DNA of 64,000 bases from the NCBI GenBank assembly GCA_013398015.1, contig VZRR01010238.1:939778-1003777 (forward strand), given 5' to 3'. The position numbers were made by a program, and so were the translations under genes. Below the pieces are notes generated by a model. The model worked only from the letters and a program-made list of their open reading frames with translations, was not told the DNA's origin and made no database searches. Shown here in pieces: positions 1 through 14,110 of this stretch. Each line of letters opens with the position of its first letter. The stretch's first letter is position 1. This DNA comes from Oreocharis arfaki (Eukaryota > Chordata > Aves > Passeriformes > Paramythiidae).

Positions 1-3000
1 TTTTCATGTGGCAGCTTTACAGGGCTACTTTTCACATAGAAACTTCAATTGTGACCTGATGGGTTTTTTTAAGGTGGGAAGCTGATTTAAGTTATTTGTC
101 TTGCTAGCTCTGCATTTCCCTCCTGCCTGCCCCTGCCACAAGCTGCCTCCTCAGTCAGTCCTGTATGCATTTGTTACGGGCATGTTAAACAAAAGTTGAA
201 GTTACTGTCTCATGTAGGTGCTCTTCATTGTTCCTCAGGAGAAAGAGGTTCTTTCTGCAGCTTAGTGAGACTCGTTCCTTATTCACGAGTCTTCTACACA
301 GCAGAGGCACTGAAGAGATTATGGGATCTGACAAAAAAAAATACTTCGTATGGGTTCCTGTTCTGCAAATAATTTTCAGGCTTATTTGAGAGATTTTAAG
401 CGTAGGTCCAGCATTGCACTACCATGGATTTGGAAAACATGGACATGAACTCAGGTTTCATTTATACAGGAAGTTATTTCCATATTAAAGCCTTTTTGAT
501 CCTCTAAGCAATTAAAAGTTACAAACCCAAGTCTCTTTAAACCTGAAACATGTTTCAACCCCCTTCCTGAAAAAAGCAGAATCCTTCTTAGAAATTTCAG
601 TCACTAGGATATAAAATGGAAGTCAGTGGATGCTAACGTTCCCTCCATATAAAGATGCATCCATGGTTTTGTGAGTTCATGTTCTACCTGTTGGCTATTG
701 CATTGCCCAAAAAATAATTTGCTTTGCACTCAACTGCAGCAGTGTGACAGGAGTCTGTGTTTTCACTTGCATGTTTGTGTTTCAAGTAAAGACGGAATAT
801 GAAGCAGTCAAGGTTTGCAGTGTGTTTGTGTCACAGTGTCAGCACAGGAGAGGAATGTCCCTCCCCAGCTGCTGTATCACAAAACTCTGCATATGGTTTG
901 CCTGCTACGTATTTTAAAACCTCTGGAGTTCCCACCTCTGGGGTGCGCAGCTCACCCTTCATTTCCACCTCCCTGGAACACCCACTGTGTTAATACATTT
1001 TCTTGACCAGGGCATTCACACACTGTCAGATCTGGACCAGGATGCTCACTGGGCAAGTCACCACATCAGCGGATCCTGCTCTGGCACCAGCAGCTGCTCA
1101 GGAGTAAAGGTGGAATAAAAGAACACTCAGCGTAAAAGCGTACAGGCACTGACTGCTTCACAGAAAGGGAAGGCTTTAAGAAAGGGAAGACTTTAACTAG
1201 TAGTATCAGGAAAGTATCAGGGAGAATTATTAAATGGTTGAGTAGTCTCCCTAGCGAGCTGATGAAGCATCTATTTGATCTGTCTGGATTACCCAAACAA
1301 TTAGAAAGTTTGCTACTGGAGGCAAACATGCAGTGGCAGGCTGATCAATGTTTTGACCAAATAGACTTTGTTTCTCTTTTTTCCTTGACCACCAGCTTTT
1401 AAAAGGAAAAGTGTTTGTAAGTGTTTGAATAGAAACTGGACTTTCCTCGTCATCATAAACCTCCAGGTCTTTGTTTGATACCTCCCTTTATTGAATAAGA
1501 TTCTTGCATGCTGAAAAATAATTGAGAATTCACTGAAGATCTTAAAGTATATTATTTGTCCAGACACTTTGAAGAACTTCTTCTATGATAAAATTACTAT
1601 ATAATGCTTATCAGAGACTAGAGGAATGCAGCTGAGTGGGTTTGGTTTGCCCTATTACTATGGATATGCCATCTGTATGACACAGAACCACTTTGCTGGG
1701 GAATACTTGCTCTTAGCAAGAAAGGCGTACGGAGAAACCCTGATTATGAGACCACCACAGTCTAATCTGTCTCCTTTCCCTAAGTTTGTGGTTAAAATCT
1801 GTTGGCATATGGCCCAAAATATATTGCCTCTCTTACAGCAGAGCAAAAGTATGCAGAAGTATTTCCTCTAACAATCAAAGCTTTAGTGCAAAAGTAGTGA
1901 CCCAAATTAACTGTTTGGAAGAAAAAGGTTAAAGGTGTTTTAAAAAAGCATTCCTGACCAAACTGAAATAAATCAGCAAACTTCACCCACACATCCTCCA
2001 AACCTGCAATCAGCAATAATTTCATAGAAATAAAACAAATGGATTGCCACATTCCTTCATGTCTATTACACTTCTGTCTTCATTGCAGAAATTACTCAGA
2101 AATGAAAAGTTGGAAGGAAACTTGGCTGTTGGTTGTAGTTTTATCACTTGTATTACAGCAAATGTACTCTCTACAGTAATTTCTGGGATGCACTGTTCCT
2201 GGTGTTACTAAGCATTCTGAAATTCTTCATATAAAATTACTAAAGCATTTTCTGTATATACCAGTAATGAATGAGTCCTTTGGATACATGTATTAGTGTA
2301 CAATTTTTAGCCCCCATTCTAGAGAGGAGCTTGTTTAATAGAAGCACCTTAACATGCACATAAACTGTATTTTATTTAAAGTTAAGGTGCTCTCTGGAAC
2401 TGGAGTTTACCTTTAAGATAGATTTCTGAATAGCCTATTTTGATGAAAAAAATCAGTGTTTAGCTAAGAAACAAGCAAGAAATGGAAAAAACCGCTGCCA
2501 CATTTAGTTCTTAGTGTTGCAAGATATCAGATGAGTAGTAAGTGGAGTAAAATCTTAATTATAGCAGAATTACATATGCCAACTCTCACTTTTATATACT
2601 TCAAGTTTATAGGAAAAGGATGAAGTCAGCAACTTCTAATTAAAACCAAAAAGAAAACAGTACCTTTTCTTCACACTTATTAGCTAGGAAGAGAAAATAA
2701 CTACTTGAGACCTGTCTAAAAGTAGGGTTGTGAAGTAGATGTCAGTTGGACTATGCTAGGGTTTGTGTTTTAATAAAAGATGTATGTGAAATGGGAGATT
2801 ATTTGTGAAGTGTTTTGTGTGAGATTTTGTTTTACTTTAACTTCTTTTGCTAGGGAATATATCTGGCTCTGAGGAAACTGCATTGGAAAATCTCTAGCCT
2901 GTAGCAATGGCTTGTCAGTTTTGACAGTGGACAGTTGGAGTGGTAGCTGGTGGAGCATGTGGTGTTTACCACCAGGGACAAATTAGATGCTGAGACTGTG

Positions 3001-6000
3001 TAACAGGAGAGGTGACATTTATTAGGAAGAAACCAAGTTGTGTACAATCAGTTCTGTCATAATAAAAGGATTATTATGTGTTATAGGAAATACTGAAATC
3101 AAGAAATAGAAAAAGCTTGGAAGGCATTGTCGAAGAGTTTCTTGTGCTCTGAGAGCTGGAGAACATGGGAAAGAGCCTTCTCCTGCACAGGACTCTTCAA
3201 CAAACCTCTTTTTTTCCCTTAATATTGTGATATGAAATGGGAAATGCTTTAGAGTAAACTATTGGATGGAGTGCACCAGTGTTTTCAGAGCAAATAAAAG
3301 CATTTATTAATTTGGGAGAGACATTTTAACATATTCTCTCTCATAAGAAGCACAAACTTCATTATACTGGTAGGAAACACAGACAATGGTAATGTAAATA
3401 CACTAGAAATGCAGCATGTCAGCTTGACACCTTAGAGACATTTTGACACTTCAGCAGCTTTGTGTTCTGTACCACTGCTACCTTGCTGTAAATAATTTAT
3501 CTGAGCAGCAAATGGTTAACATTGTCTTTTGGCTCCCAGTGCAGAAATAATGGCTGAGACTGACCCACAGGGTAATGTAGTGATTCCTGATAGAAGCAGA
3601 ACCAAAGAAAAGTGTTTACTCCGTGCTGATTCTGTGATGTTTGTGTTGTGCCCAGCCAGGTGCTATGCTCTGTGAGGCCCAAGACTGGTGATGCTCAGCA
3701 AAGTGAAGCCCCATTGTGTCTCTGCTGTCTCTGCCCAAGAGATCACAGCTCCATGCTCTGGCAATGGGAAGATGACAGAAGTGGGAAGTAGATTCTGTAC
3801 ACTTTTCCCCACTTCTGATGATCCTGTGCATCCCTCTTCTTTTCAAAGGCTCGGGGTGGGATAAGGTGCTGCTCACATGAGGACAGCTGATAGCAGAGAG
3901 TGATACTCTGCAGTTCATGTCTCAGAAAAGAGTATGAGAGAAGGCAAGATGAGCAGGCCCATATCTTGGGGGCACTACCAGGAAAAGGCCCCAAGGCGAG
4001 GTCCAATCTTTTAGCAGGGCAAGATTGGCTGGGAGAAGCATTTCTGACAGAACAGAAATCCTGCTCTGTCTTTCATGCCCACTAACATTTGTCTGTATTG
4101 GTTATTAGTATTGATATTCATTGTAACACCATGATCCTTCCTTTTATGAACATTGTAGATGCATCGCATGGTACAAGCATCAACATTATAAAAACATTCA
4201 CTTCCTTAAATTGAAACCCCATGTATGTTGCAGTAAGGAAAGAATTTGATTATTAATGATTTTACTACTTTAGTATCTGGGTCCTCCTGAGAGAAACTTA
4301 ACTCTCAGTTATATTTCAATTTGATATAAATAACCTGTGAGAAAAAGTTATAATTTGAAAAGTTGCTATAAGGAGTCCTCAGAATGCTAATTCTTTTTTG
4401 ATCAAACATATACCATATCCCTGGTATAAATTGCTTAAATATATACTGACAAGTATTGCTTAGTATGTCAGCCATAGTTAGAATATCGAGCAATGTGGTA
4501 ATGTGGTGCTATTTGACACTGTGACCTTTACTCAGTAATAAATGCACATGGCATAATGGGTATCAGCTTTTACATGCCACAATTAAGACTATTTTAATTT
4601 TTTCCCTAGGTTCTTCTACATATAAAAAACTTAGCAGTAAATTAAATGTGGTTTCCCTCTCATTCCCTCGTCTCCCAGCCACATATAATGCAAAACACAG
4701 AGCTTAAAAACTCCAGCTGTTTATATTCTGAAAATAGTCAGAAAAAACCACTCAGAAGACAGCAGGGATTTGGCATTTCTCTTTTATTGATATGCCTTTT
4801 ATAGGGGGGAACAGCAGCTGTAACTGAAAAAAAGCCCATGTGAAATAAAAACGGTAAGGAGAGGGATAGGTGGCAACAACTGGAGGAAGCACATGCATCC
4901 AAACAGCACCCCTTTAGGTATTCTCCACTTTCACTCGGCTTTTTCTTAGAGTCTTCCCTACAGTTCCTCAAGATTTCATTGGTATTTTTGGCATTAAGCC
5001 AAGAAGTGTTAAAAACCATCCCTTTCCCCCCAAAAATAAAAGCAAAATTCACAACAGGTGCAGTGACACAAAGGCAGCATTCTTGATAGAAGTACCTGAA
5101 GCTTTGGCTGTAAAATACAAACATAACCGAAATAATCCTGGAATGCAATTGTGAAATTGGGTGATACTCAAGCTCATAAAATTCCTGAAAGATTAATATC
5201 CTTTAGATAATTTTTATTTATCTGGATAAAAAGAACAGAGTCAGTGTGGATGTGTTCTGCTTTTAGTGCTTATTTTAGACAGGCAGTCAATGTCAATGCA
5301 GTAACAAGGATGAAAAATGCTGTAATATATTAATTAATTAATGCTGTAAATACCGTGCATTGCAACACAGGTCATATCTAGCCATGATGGAAACAAAACT
5401 CCAGTAAAAGGCTGTTTCATATGTATGATGTGATTATAACATGTAACATAAGTCTGTGTGACTCCCAGCATTCTTGAACCGTACTGTCTCATGTTTTGCA
5501 CTGTAACAACTCTTCCAAGTCACCCCAAACCTATGTTGGAACCATTTATATCTTTATTAAGCTATTGACAACTTCTATCCCAAGATTTTCACATAATTCT
5601 GCCTTCTATGGCTGCCTTATAGGTGAGAACATCAAAGCATGACCAGAGTTATTAGCTGCAGACTTTCATACAGAGAGGACCTAGGTACTCATGCTACTGG
5701 AAATTGATTTTCTGGGCTAGAATTACAGTGACTTTTCAAGTATTGTAATCAGCTTTAGTTAACAGAATCATTTGAGATTCAGCATGCTTCGTTTTTGTGA
5801 TGCATCAGTGGTGTTTAGGTTCTTGCAAATCCGTGCATTGCTGTTGCTGCTTCACTCCTATCACAAATCCGTATGCTATTACACAGAGGTGAGTTGAATC
5901 TTGAGTATCCATTTTCTGTAGTGGCTATATCATACCCATACTACATCAGCTAAACTTACCTACAAAGATACATGCAGAATATGTCCTTTTTCATGGACTG

Positions 6001-7498
6001 ATTCTTTTGGTAGGGTGAATTTCTTGATGCTTAGAACAGGTAGGAGTCATTTCCTCTTCTTCCTTCCATCGTAATAGTTCTGCCCAGTTCTGCCCATCCA
6101 CAGATCTCAAAGCAGAGCAATTTTTGCTTTTTCAGAGTTGTTTGTTCCTTCTTGGATTGTCTCACTTTTTTGAGACTCCAAACTCTTTTTTAATCTGACC
6201 TTTCTCTTAACTCAAAAGTAGGAAAGAGAAGAAACACCTAAGCCTTTACAGCTGTCAGTTTTGTCCCATAATGGGATTTAAACTCTCCCTCCAAACTTCC
6301 ACATTGGCGTAGACCTTCCTCTTGTGAGCTGACTTCTGCTGGTCATAGGGAAAGGTTGAAATCATGGGAATAGTTTATGACCAATACCTTCAGACTATGA
6401 TGTTTATTCGTCTCAATAAGATGAGGTACTATAGACATACATAAGAACTTTAATTCTATTAAATGTGCTGTGTGCTCATGGTAGAGGTGAGTGCAGTGGA
6501 AAATGTAAAAATGGTGATCTTTCAAACTTCAAAATATAACAATTTTTTCTACTTGTCCCTTGGATGAGATATAATGTCAGGATTTATCCCCTTTGCAGAA
6601 TTACTTCATCCAAACTGTTTAGGGAGTTAAGTTTATAATCAGCATATTTTGTGCAACAGGGTGTTTCAAATACATGCAGTATTCCTCATTATACCTTCTG
6701 ATGTTATTGTGCGGTGTTGCTGTGCAGTAGTTCCACGATAACTGTGCTTCTGCCCCAGGTAGTTCCCTTCGTCTCTGAGTGGGATGAATCTTAATGTATG
6801 GCCCAAGTCTGGAAATATTAAAGCAGCTAATTTTTGACCAGTGATTGGTATTCCTATTGGCTAATTTAACTTAGATAAGGCCGCAGTGCACTGTAAGGTA
6901 TCTTGCAGCCATCAAGCTATTAGGTCCTGTCGATGTCAAAACACTTATGCACTGCAGTCTGGAAGAACACTTGCTATGCTGTGGTTGTCCCCTAAAGTAC
7001 TTGTTTGGAGGTTGCTTCAGGAGGTATTGTGCTGTCCCACTGTTAATTTTTTCAGCATACCATCATAATGCTTCTCATTCATACAGGGAATTATTATCAC
7101 AATTTAAGTATGTTTTATTTCTATCTCTTTGATCCAGACATATAGCCATGTTATTTTCCTTATGTAGCAGTATTCTTATGCTATGTGTGTCTGCTGCTAG
7201 CAGGATAACCACTTTGTACAAGATAAAGAATGACTGCTACTAGATAAAGAAGAAGGGTAGAAGAAATGGGACCAACAATAGAGCTGGTCTAGAAATTGTT
7301 ACCATAGCAATCTTTTCAGAGGAGCTAGAGAATGTTTAATTGCCCAGCCCATCATGGTATGGTTTATAACTTGATTACTCAACTCACAGAGGGGAAGTAG
7401 TCATGGGGCATGCCTTAGAAATCTTATTCTCATCTGGGCTCCAAATGTGAGTGGCCAGATTCAGCTTGATATGATTAGGAATAGCGGAGATGTTTTTG
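1..7498. other. Intergenic DNA, no gene recognised
   Basis: This is AT-rich noncoding sequence in the distal 3' flank of ALDH1A2. Open frames here are short (136 codons at most), show no family resemblance and often overlap frames on the other strand, so I read them as chance. The only structures I see are a perfect 2 x 10 bp tandem repeat at 6076-6095 and a short TTAA-rich run near 5329-5342, flanked on both sides by the word ATGCTGTAA. No promoter, RNA gene or young mobile element was recognised. Confidence 0.6.
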
Positions 7499-7625
7499 TC
7501 TAGACTGCAAACTCTCTGGGATAGGAACCAGGCCCTTTATTATTTGCCTATAAACCATGTATTTTGGGTGGTGTCCCTGAGCATGGAGCATGAATAATGA
7601 CATGGAGATAATGAAAACTAGCCTA
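7499..7625 (+). repeat. Degenerate L2/CORE-SINE-type 3' tail, copy 1
   Basis: The stretch opens with TAGACTGCAAACTCTCTGGG and runs through a 'rise and end' layout that I recall from the 3' tails of L2 LINEs and CORE-SINEs of amniotes (TAGACTGTAAGCTC..., then a CCTAGCACA-like part, then an AT-rich end). A second, independently decayed copy lies 0.6 kb downstream in the same orientation. The two share TGTATTTTGGG followed by ATAATGACA. The family name is from memory and the copy is strongly diverged, so the class is less certain than its repeat nature. Confidence 0.5.
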
Positions 7626-8131
7626 GCATAAATCTGTGCATTGGTGACCAAACAATTGCAGTTTACTGAGAGTGCTTTGCAGGCCAAGGACACTGTACTG
7701 GCATAGTGTCCTCATTTACTGTGTGGTGTTTTCTTTCCTCTGTTTCTGTCACTCATAGTCTTGCACTGTTAGATCCACTCTGAGTGCTGCTGTGGGGTTT
7801 CTTTCTTATCCTTCAGGTAATCCAGGACATCCATCCATCTCAGATTTCATTTTTACAGTCTCTTGCAGCCTAGCCTTTCTGTATCCAGAGGATTCCTTCT
7901 CTGGTATCTAGATCCTTAATAGCATAACTTGTTGAATATGCTCCAGTACCACCTTCTACACTTGGCAAGCACTCCATAATATAACATCCACAATAATGTC
8001 TCATTCTATCCCTTCTACACCCTCTCTAGTATTTTCCCTTGCTTATATGTCTACAGAGAGCATGGCCATTGCAATCCTGTCCAGGTGATATTATGTTCTC
8101 AGTTTCCAAGAGCGTTTTGTCTCTGCGTATC
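7626..8131 (+). other. Pyrimidine-rich spacer, possible LINE body
   Basis: About 500 bp of C/T-rich plus-strand sequence lie directly before the second tail. L2-type LINE 3' portions are pyrimidine-rich on the strand that ends in such a tail, so this may be the decayed body of the same element. I cannot align it to any reverse-transcriptase motif. No coding gene is seen. Confidence 0.25.
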
Positions 8132-8275
8132 CAGTGGACTGTCTTTCAGTGTACATACTTTTGGGGCACAGATTATCCTTGTTTAGACTGGTGCAGATTG
8201 GTTTGACACCTAGCACAGAGAGGGTCTAAATGGTGCATGTATTTTGGGAGTAGGTGTTACATAATGACAGAGAAG
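8132..8275 (+). repeat. Degenerate L2/CORE-SINE-type 3' tail, copy 2
   Basis: The words GGACTGTCTTTC, CTTTTGGGGCACAGATTATC, GACACCTAGCACAGAGAGGG and GTAGGTGTTACATAATGACA follow one another in the order found in the ancient amniote tail that reads, from memory, 'TTGGGGCAGGGACTGTC ... CACCTAGCACA ... GGTGCTAC.ATAAT'. Orientation matches copy 1. It is heavily mutated, so insertion must be old. Confidence 0.55.
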
Positions 8276-11200
8276 TGCAAATAGCGTTCAGCCTTCATGT
8301 AAAATTTCAGAAAGTCTGTTCTACATGGCAGTGAAGACTTGTTAAATTTATTTAGATGAAGTCTGAAAAGTTAATTGGAATGAGGCTGGTTGGCCCAGCT
8401 TGCTGAGAAAGTCAAATCAGTCTTCCCATATTTACCACAATAGAACAGTAAAGAAGAGCCTAATTCTCGAGTGTCAGGTGATTGATTTGCAGCCAAAACA
8501 TGGTAATTGTGATTATCTATGTGATGGTATGAGGCAGAAACAATCTCTGCAACTGATGCACGTTATGCACATCCCACAAAGTGTGAAGTACTACACCCCC
8601 CAGGGTTTCTGTACCTGAGCATGCTCCAGTGCTGGCCACTTTGGGTTTTTGTAGTTTCAGTTTTAAAAAATCCCTGTTTGGTCTGCTTGCTAGATTTTCT
8701 AAAATCTCAACAATCAAGGTGCACCACCATAATGGAAACTGTTTTTTACATTTTTAATTCACTTTTTACATTACATTTCTATCTTCTGGAGTCTTCTTTT
8801 GTTACGTCAGTGAGTGCAAAATTCACTGTAGCACTGGGAGCAAGTCCCACCTGTGCTAAGAGCACATCTGCTCCATACCAGTTTACTGCTTTCACCACCT
8901 GCATTCATGTTACAGAGGAACATCTGGATACTATTACAATTATAGAAGGTGCAGGTTTTATTCTTGGTGCAGGATTGGACTCTGATTTCACAACCTTCCT
9001 CGAATAGTGAAGCTCATGTAAATACATCCTGTCCCATTTATAATCAACATACAATTAACATCAATAAAACATAATGGATCTTTATACTAATTATATCTTC
9101 ATCATCATCATCAAACATAATTGAGGTAGTATTAATGATGCTAAAGAGTAAAGGCTGTGAATTCAGCCCTCATCATCTGGGAGAGAATAGTGCTCCTTAT
9201 GTCCTTTCCTCTTTTCAAGTAGCAAATTGGTTGTGGATTTCTTTATCTCACATAAAGAGATGGAAAGCATAAGGCTAACTGGTTGTTGCTGACTTGAAAT
9301 CTGTCACACAGACAGAAGCAGACACTATTTATAATCCTTCAGAATTGTTTATAGAATATATTCCTACTCTTCCCACCCAACAAACTGTAGGGAAATGTCA
9401 CTGTCCTTGATTTGAATATAAGAGTGAGTGTTTGCATGTGCAGCGTGGTATAAATCCGTTCCACAGCCGTGGCCAGGTAAGGAAACAGACCTCAAGATGA
9501 ATAAGTGAAAGGGGACATGGAATGGAAAAGGGAAAAGGCAAAAGTGATTTAACAAATTCCAACTGGGAAAGAATACGAAGCTGTACCTGATGCATGTGCT
9601 TCCTGCGTCTTTATGGCAGTATTTTAGAAATGTGAGAGACTGTTACTTTGCCAGAATAGACAAGGAAGCATAAATGTAACCACAGTGTGTAATCCTTAAG
9701 GCATTTTAGCTCGTTTACAAATGTGTTCACACCATTTTATCAGTCAGGCATTGCTAAACAGGTGTGACCATTTCCTCCTGACATGTTTTCCCTGTTTCCT
9801 CCTCATATGAGGAAACTCAGACTTTTTACTTCTGGCTGTGGTTATTTTAACACATAGAGGAGACACAAGCAGTGTGTGCACTTGCTGAGTAATGGATTAC
9901 TAAACCCAGCATATTATGTGTAGGCAGAAGCTAGGTTTTATATTACTTCTTGAAAGACTGTATTTCCAAAATAGTTTATCACAGTACCAGATGATCAATT
10001 CAGCAATATTCTATCTGTGATATTGTATCACTGCAGAGAGAGAACATTCTTTGGAAATAGCGTTTTCTGGATATACGGATCAAACCTGGAGCTTTCAGAG
10101 ATGTTTGTACCCAGCTGGAGAAATACATTATAGTTTGGAACAGATCTTCTTTTTATCATCCATAATTTTCAACAAAGGATTTTGTTATATGGAAGATAAT
10201 GGCAGTGCATATATTCTGCTTTCAAATATGTTCACCCCTCTGAACTGTTTCAGCTGTCCTCCTCCTTCCAAGGTTTTATGTACATTATCCAGACAGCTGT
10301 CTTCCCTTCTATTCTGTATGTAATGGCAATACTTTTTGCTAAGGTATGTACCTTTATGTAATCTAGGCCTCTGTCTTTTCCACTATTTTCTCGGACATCT
10401 TAACTTTAGTTATTAAAAAATATGGTTTCTGTTGTATTTGTATGGAATGAGAAGAGGAAATTCTCTCTTTGAAAGTCTTTTCAATTACATCAGTAAGGCC
10501 TACAACATTTATATATAAGAAAAGATGCTATCCCTGCCTATGAACTGTGTTTTACATTGTCATTGTTTTCATCCTAATCAGGTTCAACTGCAAATCAGTT
10601 CAGAGCCTTCCCTAAATATCTGTTGGCTAATTTCTTCAGCTAAATATCTTGCAAAAGCAGAGCAACTTCCTTAACATGACCCCATATCATCTGCCTCGCT
10701 TCTCTGCTCGGATCTTTTGATTACTTCCCCTACCTTGAAATTCGGCCTTCTGCTAGAACACTGAATAATTCCTCCTCACCACATCAATCATACCTCTAAA
10801 ACACCAAACATGTATGTCAGGGTTTGGATTTGCTTTAGCCATAATCCTCTCTGTGGTTGCTTTTGTCTCTCCACCTTTCCTAATGCAGTTTCTTTCTTTG
10901 TGGCTTTCCATGCTTTCCCTCCTCCAGGTTCTAGCTTATACAGAGCAGTGCTGCCTAGATTCTTTCATATGCAAGAGACCATAACCAAACTATTCACATC
11001 CTCAAACAACTCAAATGGTTCCTCACTCACCTCACAGACTGCTTCGAAAAAAGCATTGCTTGATTTTAAGATTGCTTGGGTTCATCTTTGTCTCCTTTCA
11101 TCTCTTCAACTAACAGACCTCCATTACATGCTCTTACACTTCCCATATTTTCCTTACTACATTTCTCTGGGTCATGGATTTCCACCCATTTTCAAAAAGT

Positions 11201-13734
11201 CTTTCAGCACTGATGCAAATAAAGTGATACTAATTTGCACCATTTTTTTCCCAGCCTTGCCTTAGATTTTCTCTAGTGGTTTTACATTTCTGAAGCCTCA
11301 GTATTTTCACAGTAACACCTATTGTTGTGAAGCACCATCTGGGATACAACTCTAAGGAAAAAGGAGATACAAAATAACTTGGGTTTGGAGATATGCTGGT
11401 GAGAAACATTTGCTTAACCATATGGAAATCACATTTCTTTGGAGTGCAGACCTAAAGCTGAAACAGTAGGGATGTCAAGGCAACTCCCCAGAAAATTCTT
11501 AAGAACTCGCACAATATCTCCTAAATAGTCTGTCACTTTCCTTTTTTAATGAAGAAGTTCATTATCAAGTTAATGAGAAATGACACTTTAAACATGCTCT
11601 GCTGTAGCTTTGCTATGCTCCCATTTAAGGCCTTAGTAAACTGTATAACTGTGAGAAGTGTTGTGCCAGTGTTGTTGTTTTTGATAAGTCCACTTTATGA
11701 ATCCAAGGCAATCATAATAAAAATCATATCTATTCTTTGTGAATTAGATGGAGTATATAAATAGTGTGCATAAATGTTTCTGTTTCAGATCACGATTTGT
11801 GAAATCCTAATCAGAGAAAGTTTGAATGAATTGAAAAAAAAGCAGCTCTTTATTAGGCAGGATGTAGGAACTGAGTCAGTTTGCTTTGGTAGATTTTTGG
11901 GGTAGGAAGGGATGTGGGTTTTGTTTGTAAATAGATTTTAACTTCATGCACTAGAGGTAGAATTATGCAATTAAACTTTTAAAAAAGCTTCTGGCACAAG
12001 GATATTGCAGCACTGTAAAAAAGAGAAAGGACATTTCACACCCAGAAGTTATCCATATGGCCACTGACCACATGTTTGGTAGAGATGTGAACAATATGTC
12101 ATTGGTATTTACAATTCCAGGTAGTTTTCTCGTATGCCATAAAAAGTAAATACTTAAGCAACAGTCTTTGCTGTGTAGATCTTTAATGGGTGTGGGAAAT
12201 TCTCTTTATTTAGCAAGGAATGCCCATCATTTGCTGTCTTGGGAGATGTGTTGGCAACAGATGGGATCTCAAGAGCATTGTTTCACTGTTATTCTGATTG
12301 TTAAAATGCAGTTCATTTCATTCCTTTCTTTTTTTTTTCTTTCTTTCCTGCAGGGGCGAGAGGGACTGTGAAAAATAGAGGGGGAAAGTAAAGAAAGCTA
12401 GAGAGTAAAAGAGAAAAGAAAATGAAATTTGAAAGAAACAATGGGATGAGAATCCCAAGAGAAGTGTTGAAAAGCATGGGTGAATTGAGAGCACTAAGTT
12501 TGGGCAGAGAATCCTGGCAGATATTCAGCACATACAGGGTACAGTAATGGCAAAAAGGGAAGAAATAAGAAAACTTCAACTGCTCTGAGTTCCGTGGTGT
12601 TTTTTTCGCCCATTTTCTTCTCCTTTGACTAATGTGCTAGGGTACAGTAGACATGGGATTGTGGAAAACATACTGTGGGACCATGTACATGGGACTAAAT
12701 GTAATAGTGCAATACATGGCACTGCCAGAAAATGGCAGCTGACTTGGTGTTCCTTGCAAGTGGACAGATATGACACCATGTGCAGCTTAGCAAAAGAAAT
12801 TTTGGGTTAAAAAAACCTTGATTTCATTCTTCTTTGGGAATTTTATTTAAGCATGTCCTGGGAGGATGCATGGAGATTCTATTGTTGTTCAGAATATGGC
12901 ATGCTGCCCACATCTGTGTGAGGTTTTTCAGCAGAACCTTAACACTTCCAAACAGATGTTTCAAAAAAAAAAAAAAGAAAGAAGACTTTTCTGAATGCAA
13001 TATGCACAGGTTTGACTGTATTTTTGTTACAAAAGTCAAACAGATTGACGTGTTGAACAAGGAAGATGTTTTGAACCTAACGTGAGAGGTAATCAAGGGC
13101 ATTAGTTTAAAATGTCAACTTCTTTTTCTTGTTTTTGCCCATAAACCTTGGGGAGGAGAGCCCTTACCCTCTCTTCTCCACAGGAAAAATGAAGGGCAAT
13201 TCTGCATCAGACAACATGAAAAGAGATCGTACCTGAGGTAATATGAAGGTGGCCTCGGTATTTGAAAACTGTGTCAGTCGCACAGAAAATGATGGCTGTG
13301 ATTTTTTCAATATGGGAAGTGATTTGAGGACACTCCCAAATGCATTCTGTCCTTCACAGTTGAATTGATTTTCTGTTTTTTAGGCTCCAGATTACCATTC
13401 AAGACATGTTGATAGCTTCCCTTTTTTGTTCTGCCAAACCCATTCTCTAACATGAATGTCTGACAACTGGGGCATTTGAATATGAGCATTACCAGAAGTC
13501 TGGTGATGTTTCCCTGTCCAGAGAAGCAAGTTCTATTCCAGGTGACCAATTGCAATGAAAAATGTGAAAAACCATTATGCTGAACGAACATTCAGTCTGT
13601 CTCCTTGCCCAAAGAAGTGATGCAGTCTATGTTAGTCATTCCCAATGAGTATTTGTTTAACTATTCTTAAAGGGGTCCAGTGATGAATACACCATAGTTT
13701 TTCTGGTGATCTAGTCCAGTATAATATTTAACAT
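8276..13734. other. Intergenic DNA, no gene recognised
   Basis: Noncoding sequence. The longest plus-strand open frames are 8621-9007 (128 codons) and 10810-11265 (151 codons). Neither has a recognisable domain; the second lies in a pyrimidine-rich stretch where stop codons are scarce in this strand, and could be decayed LINE sequence. A short (TCA)n run sits at about 9098-9113 and a 13-A run at about 12963-12975. Confidence 0.5.
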
Positions 13735-14110
13735 TAAAAATACTTTTCCTGGTGCTTAATCTGAACTTTCATTGCCACAGTTTAAATTTATGGAGGTCAG
13801 ACTCTTCCAGTCCTTTTTGTATAGCCGTCTACATGTTCAGAGGTTGTTACTGTTCCAAACCTGCCCACCCCCTGTCACTTTCTAGAGTGTTTTCATGAGG
13901 TTGCATACCTCTAGCTCGTTGAATCTTTCAGTGAACATGCTGTCAGAATCCCTGGTCAGCCTCATTATTTTAACTTCACCATCTCCAACCTACAACTGTA
14001 TTCTGTCTTCTTGCTTGTGCTTCTGTTTCTGTCCTCCTGTGTTTACATTTTTTTGCAACAGCATGACATGGCTGACTCCTATCCAGTTTGTGATCCACAA
14101 AAAACTATAG
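13735..14110 (+). repeat. Ancient CR1/L3-like LINE 3' end (relic)
   Basis: Two separated segments follow, in order and on one strand, the 3' part of CR1/L3-type LINEs as I remember it. The first, at about 13745-13785, resembles the 'cctaatgtctaatctaaacc-ttcattgccacagttt' part. The second, at about 14048-14099, includes TTTTTTTGCAACAGCATGAC followed by GGCTGACTCC and AGTTTGTGATCCAC, matching the family's 'ttttgcaacag...ctgttgactcat...agcttgtgatccac' part. The open frame at 13895-14110 inside it is therefore not a host gene. The element is truncated and too diverged to set exact ends. Confidence 0.6.

Noticed and set aside
1140..1330. Possible CR1 fragment (GTAGTCTCCCTAGCGAGCTG and following)
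   Set aside because: Only vague resemblance to a CR1 3' segment, with no ordered series of matches.
8621..9007. 128-codon plus-strand ORF
   Set aside because: Low-complexity Ser/Thr/Phe-rich translation, no known family, no coding context.
10810..11265. 151-codon plus-strand ORF, possible gene
   Set aside because: It lies in pyrimidine-rich DNA, has no recognisable domain, no splice context and no promoter. It may be a LINE remnant, but I could not match it.
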